Assembly: GCA_013698165.1 (NCBI GenBank)
Contig: JACCVN010000612.1
Span: forward strand, 1 to 6,008
Direction: 5' to 3'
Length of the DNA: 6,008 bases
From: Parachlamydiaceae bacterium
GTDB lineage: Bacteria; Chlamydiota; Chlamydiia; Chlamydiales; Parachlamydiaceae
In this document: positions 1 to 5,801 of the stretch, piece by piece
Position numbering within the stretch: position 1 is the first letter of the stretch
How the letters are laid out: every line of letters begins with the position of its first letter
Translations under genes and position numbers: made by a program
The notes under the pieces: model-generated
What the model was told of the DNA's origin: nothing
Databases searched by the model: none
The model's input: only the letters and a program-made list of their open reading frames with translations

Positions 1-1427
1 TGGAAGAGAGTGCCTAGTTCGCGCGCCATTTTTTTTATAAGATGGAATTCGTCTATAATGAGCTCATTTTTAGAAATAAGTTCTTTAATAGTGAGAATTT
101 CATTCGTAAGATATTCATAGAGACTAGTTTCTTGGGCAATAACGGATGAACTATCCTCAAGGATGTTTCTTTTTTTTTGAAGAAATTGTACTACCCATTT
201 TGCTTCAGCAGTCACCTTTTCATTGACGTTGTGCTTAATGGCATCTTTAAGATTGCCGAAATGCTTTACAAAATTATGGAAGTTGCTAGGGGCTTCGTGC
301 ATTTCTGTGAATAGCTGATAGGCACTTCTCATGTAGGTCGCTTCTTCGCGAATCCTACTTAGCTCTGCATTTGCAGCCCGTGACAATGTTGTAAAGTCAC
401 CCAATGAAAGATCAGTTAAAAGTTGTAGATCCAGTTGATTTAAAGTTTTTATCCATCTGTGGTGTGCCGAGAGGAAAAGTCTATTTGCATCCTCATGCAT
501 CAACGATACCGGAATTTGAACAGAATTATAAATGCTTAATACGGCATCGCTTAAATCTACTGTGGGGACCATAATTACAGCGTGCGGATCAACGCCAAGG
601 TCATTTAGTTGGTCTTTAAGTGCTTTGAGAGAATCGTATGAAGGGACAAAATGCCCGGATTTGTTGGAGATAAACATTAACTGCTTATCTTCAACGCGAT
701 AGGGGATAAGAGAACCTGCCGACAATAAGGCTTGGTGAGGAGAGCCTGCTAAGATTGTATGATTTGGGTATGCAAAATCCCCAATGGCAGCTTCTTCGTT
801 AAGTAAATAATCTTTCCCTCCCGGTTTTTCTAGCGCTATGCGGATAGTCCCTTCCGGAAACAGTGCAAAATTATAGATTTTTCCTGATTCCAATGCTTGG
901 AGGGTATCACTATCCAAATTAAAGGGTTCGCAGATGGATTCCTTTTCATATTGAGACCACTCTTCCTGAAAGAGCTTTTCCCTTTCCTGGTCTGTTAAAT
1001 CGCGTCCCGTTTTATATGTATTCAAAAAACCTTTGCGATTTTCTAATTTGATTCGCTGAGGAAATAATGTTCGGGGATTTCCAGGATTGTAAAAATTGAC
1101 AACTGTAGCAGTATAGTTTAAATTTGCACGGAATTGATCAATCAATTGATCGATTTCAGCCATTCCTAAAAGAAACTCATTTTGATTTTCTGCTTCGTGA
1201 AGGTAAGCAATCCAAGCATCTTGTAAATAGCTGCATCGCAGCAATTTTTCAGGGATTGAAATGCCAAATTCGATTTCCTGGTTGAGGTGACGAAATTTTG
1301 CAATAGCTTTTTCGGTTGCGGGGCTGAACAGTTCTTTAGCTTCAAGAGTAGGCGACCCTACCAAAAAGATTCCTACAACTAATGGTAGGAAAAATAAATA
1401 CTTGTAAATAAGTAACATTGGAATCAT
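1..1427 (-). CDS. Exported protein of unknown function with SNKSGHF-type motif, C-terminus cut by window edge
   Basis: The frame is open without a stop from the ATG at 1427 to the left edge, giving 475 complete codons. Residues 1-30 look like a signal peptide: a hydrophobic core around residues 5-24 (MLLIYKYLFFLPLVVGIFLV), then SPTLEA before KE, so cleavage after A30 is plausible. Residues 223-289 hold a recognisable block: H223-TILAG, then LLSAGSL, then the core SNKSGHFVPS (254-263), followed by a helix with Leu spacing and GVDP (278-281). I recall the pattern 'HSxxxxGxxVxxAGE...SNxSGHYxPs...Gvd' from uncharacterised proteins of intracellular bacteria and some eukaryotes; its biochemical role is unknown to me. 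Residues 330-475 are mostly predicted helix. A second in-frame ATG lies at 1418, and neither start has a clear Shine-Dalgarno sequence. Nine- and eight-base A runs lie in the coding strand near the visible end. Gene reality is well supported by its length and signal peptide; function is unassigned. Confidence 0.88.
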   Translation of the reverse strand, partial: MIPMLLIYKYLFFLPLVVGIFLVGSPTLEAKELFSPATEKAIAKFRHLNQEIEFGISIPEKLLRCSYLQDAWIAYLHEAENQNEFLLGMAEIDQLIDQFRANLNYTATVVNFYNPGNPRTLFPQRIKLENRKGFLNTYKTGRDLTDQEREKLFQEEWSQYEKESICEPFNLDSDTLQALESGKIYNFALFPEGTIRIALEKPGGKDYLLNEEAAIGDFAYPNHTILAGSPHQALLSAGSLIPYRVEDKQLMFISNKSGHFVPSYDSLKALKDQLNDLGVDPHAVIMVPTVDLSDAVLSIYNSVQIPVSLMHEDANRLFLSAHHRWIKTLNQLDLQLLTDLSLGDFTTLSRAANAELSRIREEATYMRSAYQLFTEMHEAPSNFHNFVKHFGNLKDAIKHNVNEKVTAEAKWVVQFLQKKRNILEDSSSVIAQETSLYEYLTNEILTIKELISKNELIIDEFHLIKKMARELGTLF

Positions 1428-1449
1428 CCATTAATTTCAAAAAGTACAG

Positions 1450-1478
1450 AGTTTACAAGTTTATCATGTTATATTCAA
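1450..1478 (-). promoter_or_regulatory. Candidate sigma70-type promoter for the exported SGH-motif gene
   Basis: Read on the minus strand, TTGAAT (1478-1473) is followed after 17 bases by TAAACT (1455-1450). This predicts a start near 1443 and a short leader of about 15 bases before the ATG at 1427. Position, spacing and the -35 are reasonable but the -10 is imperfect in this AT-rich spacer, so the call is tentative. Confidence 0.4.
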
Positions 1479-1522
1479 TTGGTTTCATTTATATAGCTAT
1501 AGTTTTTAAGACAGTGTCGCCT

Positions 1523-1550
1523 TGACAATTGTGGAACATTCATCTAAAAT
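1523..1550 (+). promoter_or_regulatory. Strong sigma70-type promoter of the deoxyribosyltransferase-like gene
   Basis: TTGACA (1523-1528) and TAAAAT (1545-1550) are separated by 16 bases. Transcription should begin near 1556-1558, leaving a leader of about 45 bases to the ATG at 1602. The predicted start falls inside a run of eight T (1555-1562), an arrangement that can permit reiterative transcription by RNA polymerase. Confidence 0.72.
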
Positions 1551-1581
1551 GTCGTTTTTTTTAGTTCTTGGACCCCACACA

Positions 1582-1596
1582 CCGCACTGCGGAGGA
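1582..1596 (+). promoter_or_regulatory. Ribosome binding site GGAGGA, partly inside a small hairpin
   Basis: GGAGGA (1591-1596) lies five bases before the ATG at 1602 and is close to an ideal Shine-Dalgarno sequence; it is the main reason for accepting that start. CCGC (1582-1585) and GCGG (1589-1592) could form a four-pair hairpin with an ACT loop, covering the first two G of the site. The stem is short, so any effect on translation is conjecture. Confidence 0.7.
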
Positions 1597-1601
1597 CTTT
1601 C

Positions 1602-2156
1602 ATGAAGTTCGTTCTATTTTTCTTACTTTTACTAAACCCTTTTCTTCTTATTGCACATAAAGATCAGCACATTGTTGTGCATCATTCTAGTTACATCCAT
1701 ATTTATTTATGTCCTCCTCTGACAGAAACTGCTATGGCCTACAATAATGAAATTTGCGGAGAGTTGGATGAAGAATTCTTGCTTTTTCAGCCTCAAGATC
1801 CAAGTCTAAATACATTTCTAGATTCTCAAAGGAATTTGGAAACATTTCAAGAAGATTTTGTGGAGATGTTAAATGCTGATTTATTGCTTGTTTTACCACC
1901 CTACAGTAGAGATTGTGCATGGGAAATTGGATGGTTTTGCGGAAAACAAAGGCCGGCAATCGCTTATGCGGAAATGGCAGGCGATTGGATGAGTGATGCC
2001 ATGGTTAAAGGTGGGCTGACTGCAATAGTCACCAATAATTCTTTGTTATATAAGGCTTTTTTAGATGATCCCTCAACAGCTAATAAGTGCTATCTTATCA
2101 ATTCCAGAGAATATTTAGGGGATTTCTTGAAAAGTTATATCTGTGGAACGCATTAA
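1602..2156 (+). CDS. Nucleoside 2-deoxyribosyltransferase-like protein with N-terminal signal peptide or anchor
   Basis: The 184-residue product fits the nucleoside 2-deoxyribosyltransferase superfamily, whose members transfer or hydrolyse the N-glycosidic bond of nucleosides or nucleotides. Visible family features are a first strand with the substrate loop, IHIYLCPPL (32-40), a strand ADLLLVLPP (92-100), and the active-site segment SRDCAWEIGWFCGKQRPAI (102-120). In the last, D104 and E108 sit where the family has 'D.GTA.EiG.A...gKP'; E108 would be the catalytic glutamate. Residues 2-18 (KFVLFFLLLLNPFLLIA) form a signal peptide or membrane anchor, unusual because family members are normally cytoplasmic. 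The start is favoured by GGAGGA five bases upstream and by the promoter at 1523-1550. The next in-frame ATG (codon 45) would delete the first strand, and a GTG at codon 26 (1677) lacks a good ribosome site. The gene is divergent from the exported protein on its left and convergent with the hydrolase on its right. Family-level confidence is good; substrate and reaction are unknown. Confidence 0.85.
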   Translation: MKFVLFFLLLLNPFLLIAHKDQHIVVHHSSYIHIYLCPPLTETAMAYNNEICGELDEEFLLFQPQDPSLNTFLDSQRNLETFQEDFVEMLNADLLLVLPPYSRDCAWEIGWFCGKQRPAIAYAEMAGDWMSDAMVKGGLTAIVTNNSLLYKAFLDDPSTANKCYLINSREYLGDFLKSYICGTH

Positions 2157-2216
2157 AAATTAAGTTACAGAGATATTTAGTTATCGTGAAATGTTCCTTT
2201 AAACCGAAAATAATGT

Positions 2217-4316
2217 TTATTTTGATGTTAGTAGTTTTTCTAGGAACAGTAAAGTCATTTCCTTATTTTCATTGTTCCTAGAAATGTCAAGAGCTGCCTT
2301 AAAAGTGCTGTGGAGGTTTTTAGATGAAATGTATTCTTCCATGTACTCAATGTCTAGATTTACTTTATCAAGCTCCTCTGTGGCTACATTGAGAAGGAAG
2401 TTGTATTTAACAGCATCCATGTTGGCCGAAACAGTGTGATCAACATTGTGGTCGAAAGAGTGTCCAGTTAGTAATTGATATTTTGCATCAACCAATTCCT
2501 CTATGGTGTTATCGTTTTTCGGAAGAAAAATTTCTTTGCTTAGTCCTAGTTCGGCAAGAACATTCTGTGCAACTGTATGGGTTGTAGGAGAGAGCCACCA
2601 GTCCGTAACATGTGTTGCACCCGGCATTGGAAGGTAGTGCGCTTTTTGATTTGTGGACATGTACTTATGAATTTCCTCTTTATGCTGATCAGGAACCAAT
2701 TTGTCTCCTCCTTGGCCTTTTGTATCAGGAACTCCAATAGTGTAAATTTGTGATCCTTTGTTTAAACTAAGGTTGTCGATAACATCAAATTTGGGAAGAA
2801 TCAATTTGCTTGCAACGGTGACGACAGGGTTGATGATTTTTGAAGCATCATTTAAAATGGAGAAAAACTTTTGTTTAAAAAAATCATCTTTATTTTCTTC
2901 AAGCTTATCTTTGATAACTCCAGCATATATATCTGCGGCCACACCACTAAAATTTCTTGGTGATTGATCTATCCATATATGGGATTGAGGAAAAGTTTTA
3001 GCTGCTTCAGAAGAAGGGAGCCCACCTGCACACTGACCTTTGAAAAGGATTTTATCTTCTGCAAATCCTTTTTTTTGCTTGAGGAAGTCTCCACAAATTT
3101 CAACAGCTTCTTTAAGCCCACTTTGACTATTATCTCCGGTACTTAATCCTTTTCCTGCATTATCGTAAGCAAGGACATTGACCCCTTTAAGTAAAAAAGT
3201 AAGGATTTCATGAGAATATTGGGTATATGAATTGTTTTGGTTCATTGAAAGAACAACTGCACCGCTACTTGTAAAATCTGGTTTTGGCAATGATTGTGTT
3301 TCATAATTAAAAATTGAACTATTCATAAGTTTTCGTTCATCTGTAAAGTCGAGTAGGCTCGAAAGTTGTTGGTCCGTCTTGTCTACAATAAAAATCTTGC
3401 CATTCATTTCAACCATTTCCATGGGTGTTTTATTTATTTTTAAGTCTAAGAATAATGTTTTAATCTTATGAATGTCTGCATTGCCATCAAAAACAATCAC
3501 ATTTCCTTTCAGACCTTTCCCTGAAAATACAGATGTGGAACCTTCAAATTTATCACTATCTTTAATTTGTATATTATTTGAATTATCTTTTCTAAAATCT
3601 TCAAGCTTTTTATAACAATAATTAGGAATAATAATCATGTTTTGCTGCCTGGAATGCCAGTTCCATCCTCTATTGGGTGTCACTGGTTCCAGTGTATCTT
3701 CCCATAGGGGAGTTAACCGCATTTTATGACAGAGATCAAGGAAATCAGTTGAATTATTAAAATAAGCTTCCATTGAGGGGGTGTAAGGAATTCGTGCCGT
3801 ATATAAGGAATTAACGATATTTCCATCGGGTGTGTTTAGACTGATTTCAGTGGGTTCGGCGATATTGAAAAAGGGATGATCTAGATGAAATTCTAGTCCC
3901 GCTGTTTGACCCCCCATTTCTTCAATTTTTGTATAAAAATTCTCCACAGAAAAATAGAAGGACGAGATCTTACTATGTGAAGGTGTCTCTAATAAGACTG
4001 CACTTCCGCCAATTGCGTGAAATTTAGAAAGCTTTCCAGCTATTAGTCTTTCCTTATCCCATTTTATGCTTGAGCCACTCATTAGAGTTTGACGATTGAT
4101 GGAATCTTCAATTTCAGCGAAGAGTCTTAAATCAGTGGGTTTGTCACATTTAAATTCACAATCGTATTCATATTTAACTTCATCAGTTTTTAGCATTGCA
4201 GGTTGAGAATCTTCTTTAGAAACAGCTTGCAGATTATTAAATTTGTCAATAAATTCTGTTTTAAAAAAACTTTTAAAAGTTTCTGGATTTTTTAAGTTAT
4301 TTAATGCATCAAGCAT
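2217..4316 (-). CDS. Large alpha/beta-hydrolase-fold protein with predicted Cys nucleophile, 699 residues
   Basis: Residues about 350-590 are an alpha/beta-hydrolase domain: strand GAVVLSMNQNN (352-362), VLAYDNAGKGLSTG (381-394, the usual 'D.rG.G.S' region), nucleophile elbow KGQCAGG (426-432), acid loop GGDKLVP (536-542) and the histidine loop PGATHVTDWW (565-574). The predicted triad is C429, D538 and H569. Cysteine instead of serine in the elbow is known in dienelactone-hydrolase-type enzymes, so substrate and even activity are uncertain. Some 345 residues precede the domain and about 110 largely helical residues follow it; I recognise neither. There is no signal peptide or membrane segment. 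Similar multi-domain hydrolases occur among secreted effectors of Legionella and as chlamydial proteins, so an effector role is possible but inferred. The ATG at 4316 is the only reasonable start: the same frame has a TAA about 24 bases upstream and no other start codon between. No Shine-Dalgarno sequence precedes it. A good promoter lies at 4352-4380. The hydrolase fold is confident; the function is not. Confidence 0.92.
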   Translation of the reverse strand: MLDALNNLKNPETFKSFFKTEFIDKFNNLQAVSKEDSQPAMLKTDEVKYEYDCEFKCDKPTDLRLFAEIEDSINRQTLMSGSSIKWDKERLIAGKLSKFHAIGGSAVLLETPSHSKISSFYFSVENFYTKIEEMGGQTAGLEFHLDHPFFNIAEPTEISLNTPDGNIVNSLYTARIPYTPSMEAYFNNSTDFLDLCHKMRLTPLWEDTLEPVTPNRGWNWHSRQQNMIIIPNYCYKKLEDFRKDNSNNIQIKDSDKFEGSTSVFSGKGLKGNVIVFDGNADIHKIKTLFLDLKINKTPMEMVEMNGKIFIVDKTDQQLSSLLDFTDERKLMNSSIFNYETQSLPKPDFTSSGAVVLSMNQNNSYTQYSHEILTFLLKGVNVLAYDNAGKGLSTGDNSQSGLKEAVEICGDFLKQKKGFAEDKILFKGQCAGGLPSSEAAKTFPQSHIWIDQSPRNFSGVAADIYAGVIKDKLEENKDDFFKQKFFSILNDASKIINPVVTVASKLILPKFDVIDNLSLNKGSQIYTIGVPDTKGQGGDKLVPDQHKEEIHKYMSTNQKAHYLPMPGATHVTDWWLSPTTHTVAQNVLAELGLSKEIFLPKNDNTIEELVDAKYQLLTGHSFDHNVDHTVSANMDAVKYNFLLNVATEELDKVNLDIEYMEEYISSKNLHSTFKAALDISRNNENKEMTLLFLEKLLTSK
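2237..2284. repeat. Perfect 12-bp inverted repeat in the 3' coding end of the hydrolase gene
   Basis: TTTCTAGGAACA (2237-2248) and TGTTCCTAGAAA (2273-2284) are exact reverse complements with a 24-base loop; a G-U and an A-T pair could extend the stem inward in RNA. The repeat lies within the last codons of the minus-strand hydrolase and 80 bases after the stop of the plus-strand gene. Neither strand has a T run after the hairpin, so it is not a classical intrinsic terminator. It may still stop or stabilise convergent transcripts. Confidence 0.7.
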
Positions 4317-4338
4317 GCTAATACCATTTTTATATTGT

Positions 4339-4360
4339 TAGTATAAATTTAATTATACTA
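4339..4360. repeat. Palindrome over the hydrolase -10 element, possible operator
   Basis: TAGTATAA (4339-4346) and TTATACTA (4353-4360) are exact 8-bp inverted repeats separated by six bases. They cover the TATAAT at 4352-4357 and the predicted start point. A dimeric regulator could bind here, but the region is about 77% A+T and such palindromes arise easily by chance. Confidence 0.3.
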
Positions 4361-4380
4361 TAAGTATTAGTTAGTTGCAA
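4352..4380 (-). promoter_or_regulatory. Sigma70-type promoter of the alpha/beta-hydrolase gene
   Basis: On the minus strand TTGCAA (4380-4375) is followed after 17 bases by a consensus TATAAT (4357-4352). Transcription would start near 4345, giving a leader of roughly 29 bases to the ATG at 4316. The perfect -10, the spacing and the location support the call. Confidence 0.65.
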
Positions 4381-4462
4381 TGATTATTTTAATATAGTAA
4401 GTTTCAAGCGTGTGTTTTTATTGGTTTGTATTGACAGGTCAGGTTTATTAACAAATGACTTT

Positions 4463-4844
4463 AGGCGTAGCCGCTTTTTCTGGGAAGATCCGCGTTCACT
4501 TTTCTTGACTTAACATAAGTTCTTTCACTGCTACGGCAGCTGATAATTTTGGCGTATGGACCGGACCCTACGTGCCAGTCATCTGCGGGCTCCTTTCAGC
4601 GGGCTATCCATTTTAATGATACCCATAGTGACTGACGGCGCGCTACACATGGAGTTCCCCATTTAGACCGCTTTCACGGAATTAAGAAATATGGCGGTAG
4701 CCAATAAAGTGTAGCTCCGAGAAAGGTGCCCTCAGGTGACTGAAACGTGGGGGCTCATAAGACTGTAATTACTAGCTGCGGTAGCAGCGAAAGTGAAGGC
4801 GATATACATATTCCCGTGCCATGCTCAGAAATAAGTGGAAGCCT
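4463..4844. repeat. Large imperfect inverted-repeat (foldback) element, a GC-rich island of about 380 bp
   Basis: This gene-free stretch is 48% G+C (hand count, 4471-4850), against 23-24% in the 140 bases on each side. Its two halves are collinear inverted copies. CTGCTACGGCAGCT (4528-4541) matches the complement of 4774-4787 at 13 of 14. The 28 bases 4570-4597 match the complement of 4721-4748 at 23 of 28. The 12 bases 4471-4482 match the complement of 4826-4838 at 11 of 13 with one gap. TAATT and TATG blocks fall in register between these. The unpaired centre is about 4625-4692. No ORF of note is present, and I found no signature of RNase P RNA, tmRNA, SRP RNA, tRNA or group I or II introns. 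It may be a non-autonomous foldback transposon relic (MITE-like) or a long structured RNA. TTTAG occurs at both edges (4460-4464 and 4847-4851), a possible but weak 5-bp target duplication. Confidence 0.72.
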
Positions 4845-4954
4845 TTTTTAGATTCGAAATTGTACGATCCAAATAAGATTTTACTATCAAAGTTTTTCAT
4901 CCAAATTTTGATTCAATTAATTTATTTTTTATAGCCTTTCTATTTCTGTTTTAA

Positions 4955-4984
4955 TTGACATTAATGAATTTCGTGATTTATAAT
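4955..4984 (+). promoter_or_regulatory. Consensus sigma70-type promoter of the PspC-domain gene
   Basis: TTGACA (4955-4960) and TATAAT (4979-4984), both perfect consensus hexamers, are separated by 18 bases. The start should be near 4991, leaving a leader of about 55 bases. The rest of the spacer between the foldback element and this promoter (4852-4954) is plain AT-rich DNA in which I see nothing. Confidence 0.78.
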
Positions 4985-5031
4985 TCGTGGAAAAAGCGAT
5001 GGCCATTTAAATAAAAATGATCATCATAACG

Positions 5032-5039
5032 AGAGGTGA
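5032..5039 (+). promoter_or_regulatory. Ribosome binding site of the PspC-domain gene
   Basis: AGAGGTGA (5032-5039) is strongly complementary to the 3' end of 16S rRNA and ends six bases before the ATG at 5046. It fixes that start. Confidence 0.75.
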
Positions 5040-5045
5040 TAATCT

Positions 5046-5237
5046 ATGCATAAAAAACTATTTCGTTCACGCAGAAATTATATGGTCGCAGGAATCTGCG
5101 GAGGTCTGGGTGAGTATTTTAATATAGACCCTACTATTGTCCGTCTTATTGCGGCCTTCAGTATCCTGCTTGCGGGCACAGGGCTTTTGGTTTATCTTAT
5201 CGCGTGGTTGGTTATTCCACTTGATCCCAACAGGTAG
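5046..5237 (+). CDS. PspC-domain small inner-membrane protein
   Basis: The 63-residue product is almost entirely one PspC domain. Residues 3-10 (KKLFRSRR), then AGICGGLGEYFNIDPT (15-30) and R33, follow the family pattern 'k.lyRs..d..iaGVcGGlaeyf.iDptlvRl'. A long hydrophobic stretch follows (about 34-57), ending IPLDP, so the protein spans or is embedded in the cytoplasmic membrane. In enterobacteria PspC works with PspB to sense envelope stress and release PspA. Stand-alone short PspC proteins like this one are common elsewhere and mostly unstudied, and no pspA or pspB lies nearby. The gene has its own consensus promoter and a strong ribosome site, so it is probably well expressed as a single unit. 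It ends 17 bases before the hairpin shared with the convergent Nudix gene. The family assignment is secure; an envelope-stress role is inference. Confidence 0.94.
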   Translation: MHKKLFRSRRNYMVAGICGGLGEYFNIDPTIVRLIAAFSILLAGTGLLVYLIAWLVIPLDPNR

Positions 5238-5254
5238 TTTTGAGGTAATTGACC

Positions 5255-5276
5255 CCTGCTGCGTTTTCGCAGCAGG
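5255..5276. terminator. Bidirectional hairpin between convergent genes, no U-tract
   Basis: CCTGCTGCG (5255-5263) and CGCAGCAGG (5268-5276) form a perfect nine-pair stem with a TTTT loop. It sits after the plus-strand PspC-domain gene and directly against the stop codon of the minus-strand Nudix gene (5277-5279). Location and stability argue for a shared transcription end or 3' stabiliser. No T run follows on either strand, so it is not a textbook intrinsic terminator. Confidence 0.68.
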
Positions 5277-5729
5277 CTACATTTCAACAAAATGAGTGCC
5301 TTCTAAGCTAGCAAATATGCCGCTCCTAACAAATGGAATTAAATTTTTGGGCAATTCTTCTAAAGGATAGAAGCGAAGGTCATCACATTTGTGAGGTTCG
5401 CAATTGGTTATTGTTCCATTCCATTGATTTGCTATGAAGAAAAAGCAAACCCTTTCTCCTGGATTATCTATTTTTATATGCATTACGCAACCCATTGTCA
5501 GCCACTCAGGCCGTAGATCAATACCCACTTCTTCCTTTGCTTCTCGGATAATTGCTGATGAAATGGGTTCATCAGATTCATGACAACCAGCGACTAATGC
5601 ATACTGCCCATCTGCAAACCCAGTTTTATGACGCCGCATGAGGAGTATCTTATTTTCCTGTCTTATAATAAGATGAACATCCAGCGGAACAGAATGTCGT
5701 ATTTTACTCATAATATTCCTATTTTCCAT
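5277..5729 (-). CDS. Nudix hydrolase family protein
   Basis: The product has a complete Nudix box at residues 48-70: G48, five residues, E54, seven residues, then REAKEEVGI (62-70). R62, E63, E66, E67 and G69 are all in place, so metal-dependent cleavage of a nucleoside diphosphate linked to another group is expected. N-terminal strands (VHLIIRQ, KILLMRR), the YALVAG lead-in and the 'FYPLEELP' segment (120-127) near the C-terminus fit the family, and the length is normal for a single-domain enzyme. The substrate cannot be read from the box; nucleotide pool cleaning such as 8-oxo-dGTP is one option among many. Start choice is open. The ATG at 5729 gives 150 residues with only a distant AAGG upstream. 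The in-frame ATG at 5711 (144 residues, beginning MSKIRHSVP) has AGGA five bases upstream and may be the true start. A hairpin-forming repeat lies immediately upstream, and I could not find a convincing promoter. Confidence 0.93.
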   Translation of the reverse strand: MENRNIMSKIRHSVPLDVHLIIRQENKILLMRRHKTGFADGQYALVAGCHESDEPISSAIIREAKEEVGIDLRPEWLTMGCVMHIKIDNPGERVCFFFIANQWNGTITNCEPHKCDDLRFYPLEELPKNLIPFVRSGIFASLEGTHFVEM

Positions 5730-5731
5730 TT

Positions 5732-5801
5732 TATACTGCCCTTAGCTCGTGAGAAATTTCGGCTGCGCGAAAGCTCTGGAGGTTGAGCAAAGGGCAGCAT
5801 A
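5732..5801. repeat. Hairpin-forming repeat, copy 1, abutting the Nudix gene start
   Basis: Positions 5732-5748 pair with 5785-5801 at 15 of 17 positions, the core being TGCCCTTAGCTC against GAGCAAAGGGCA. Inside the 36-base loop, TTTCG (5757-5761) and CGAAA (5768-5772) form a second hairpin, with GAG and CTC able to pair outside it. The outer stem ends two bases before the ATG at 5729, so it would lie in the leader or promoter of the Nudix gene. The inner part recurs at 5961-6008, which suggests a dispersed repeat family rather than a private regulatory fold. Confidence 0.6.

Noticed and set aside
1732..1959. A 75-codon minus-strand ORF opposite the deoxyribosyltransferase-like gene
   Set aside because: It is antisense to a well-supported gene and has no ribosome site, promoter or recognisable domain.
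2087..2281. A 64-codon plus-strand ORF ending with a hydrophobic stretch (MFILMLVVFLG)
   Set aside because: It overlaps the end of the deoxyribosyltransferase-like gene in another frame and the 3' end of the hydrolase on the opposite strand. No ribosome site was found, so it reads as a chance frame.
2546..3146. Three short ORFs of 60-69 codons (2546-2737 minus, 2758-2967 plus, 2964-3146 plus)
   Set aside because: All lie within the 699-residue hydrolase gene in other frames and have no supporting signals.
4431..4459. TTGACA at 4431-4436 as a promoter reading into the foldback element
   Set aside because: No acceptable -10 lies 16-18 bases downstream; the best candidates resemble AATGAC.
4461..4850. 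The GC island as RNase P RNA, tmRNA, SRP RNA or a group I or II intron
   Set aside because: Length and composition suggested this, but I found none of the conserved cores on either strand, nor a tRNA-like end. The string GGTCAGGT near 4438 recalls SRP RNA, but the conserved GGAAG-type loop is absent.
4774..5774. Common ancestry of the foldback element and the hairpin repeats, from shared CTTTCGC and CGCAGC strings
   Set aside because: The shared pieces are six or seven bases with different spacing, which chance explains.
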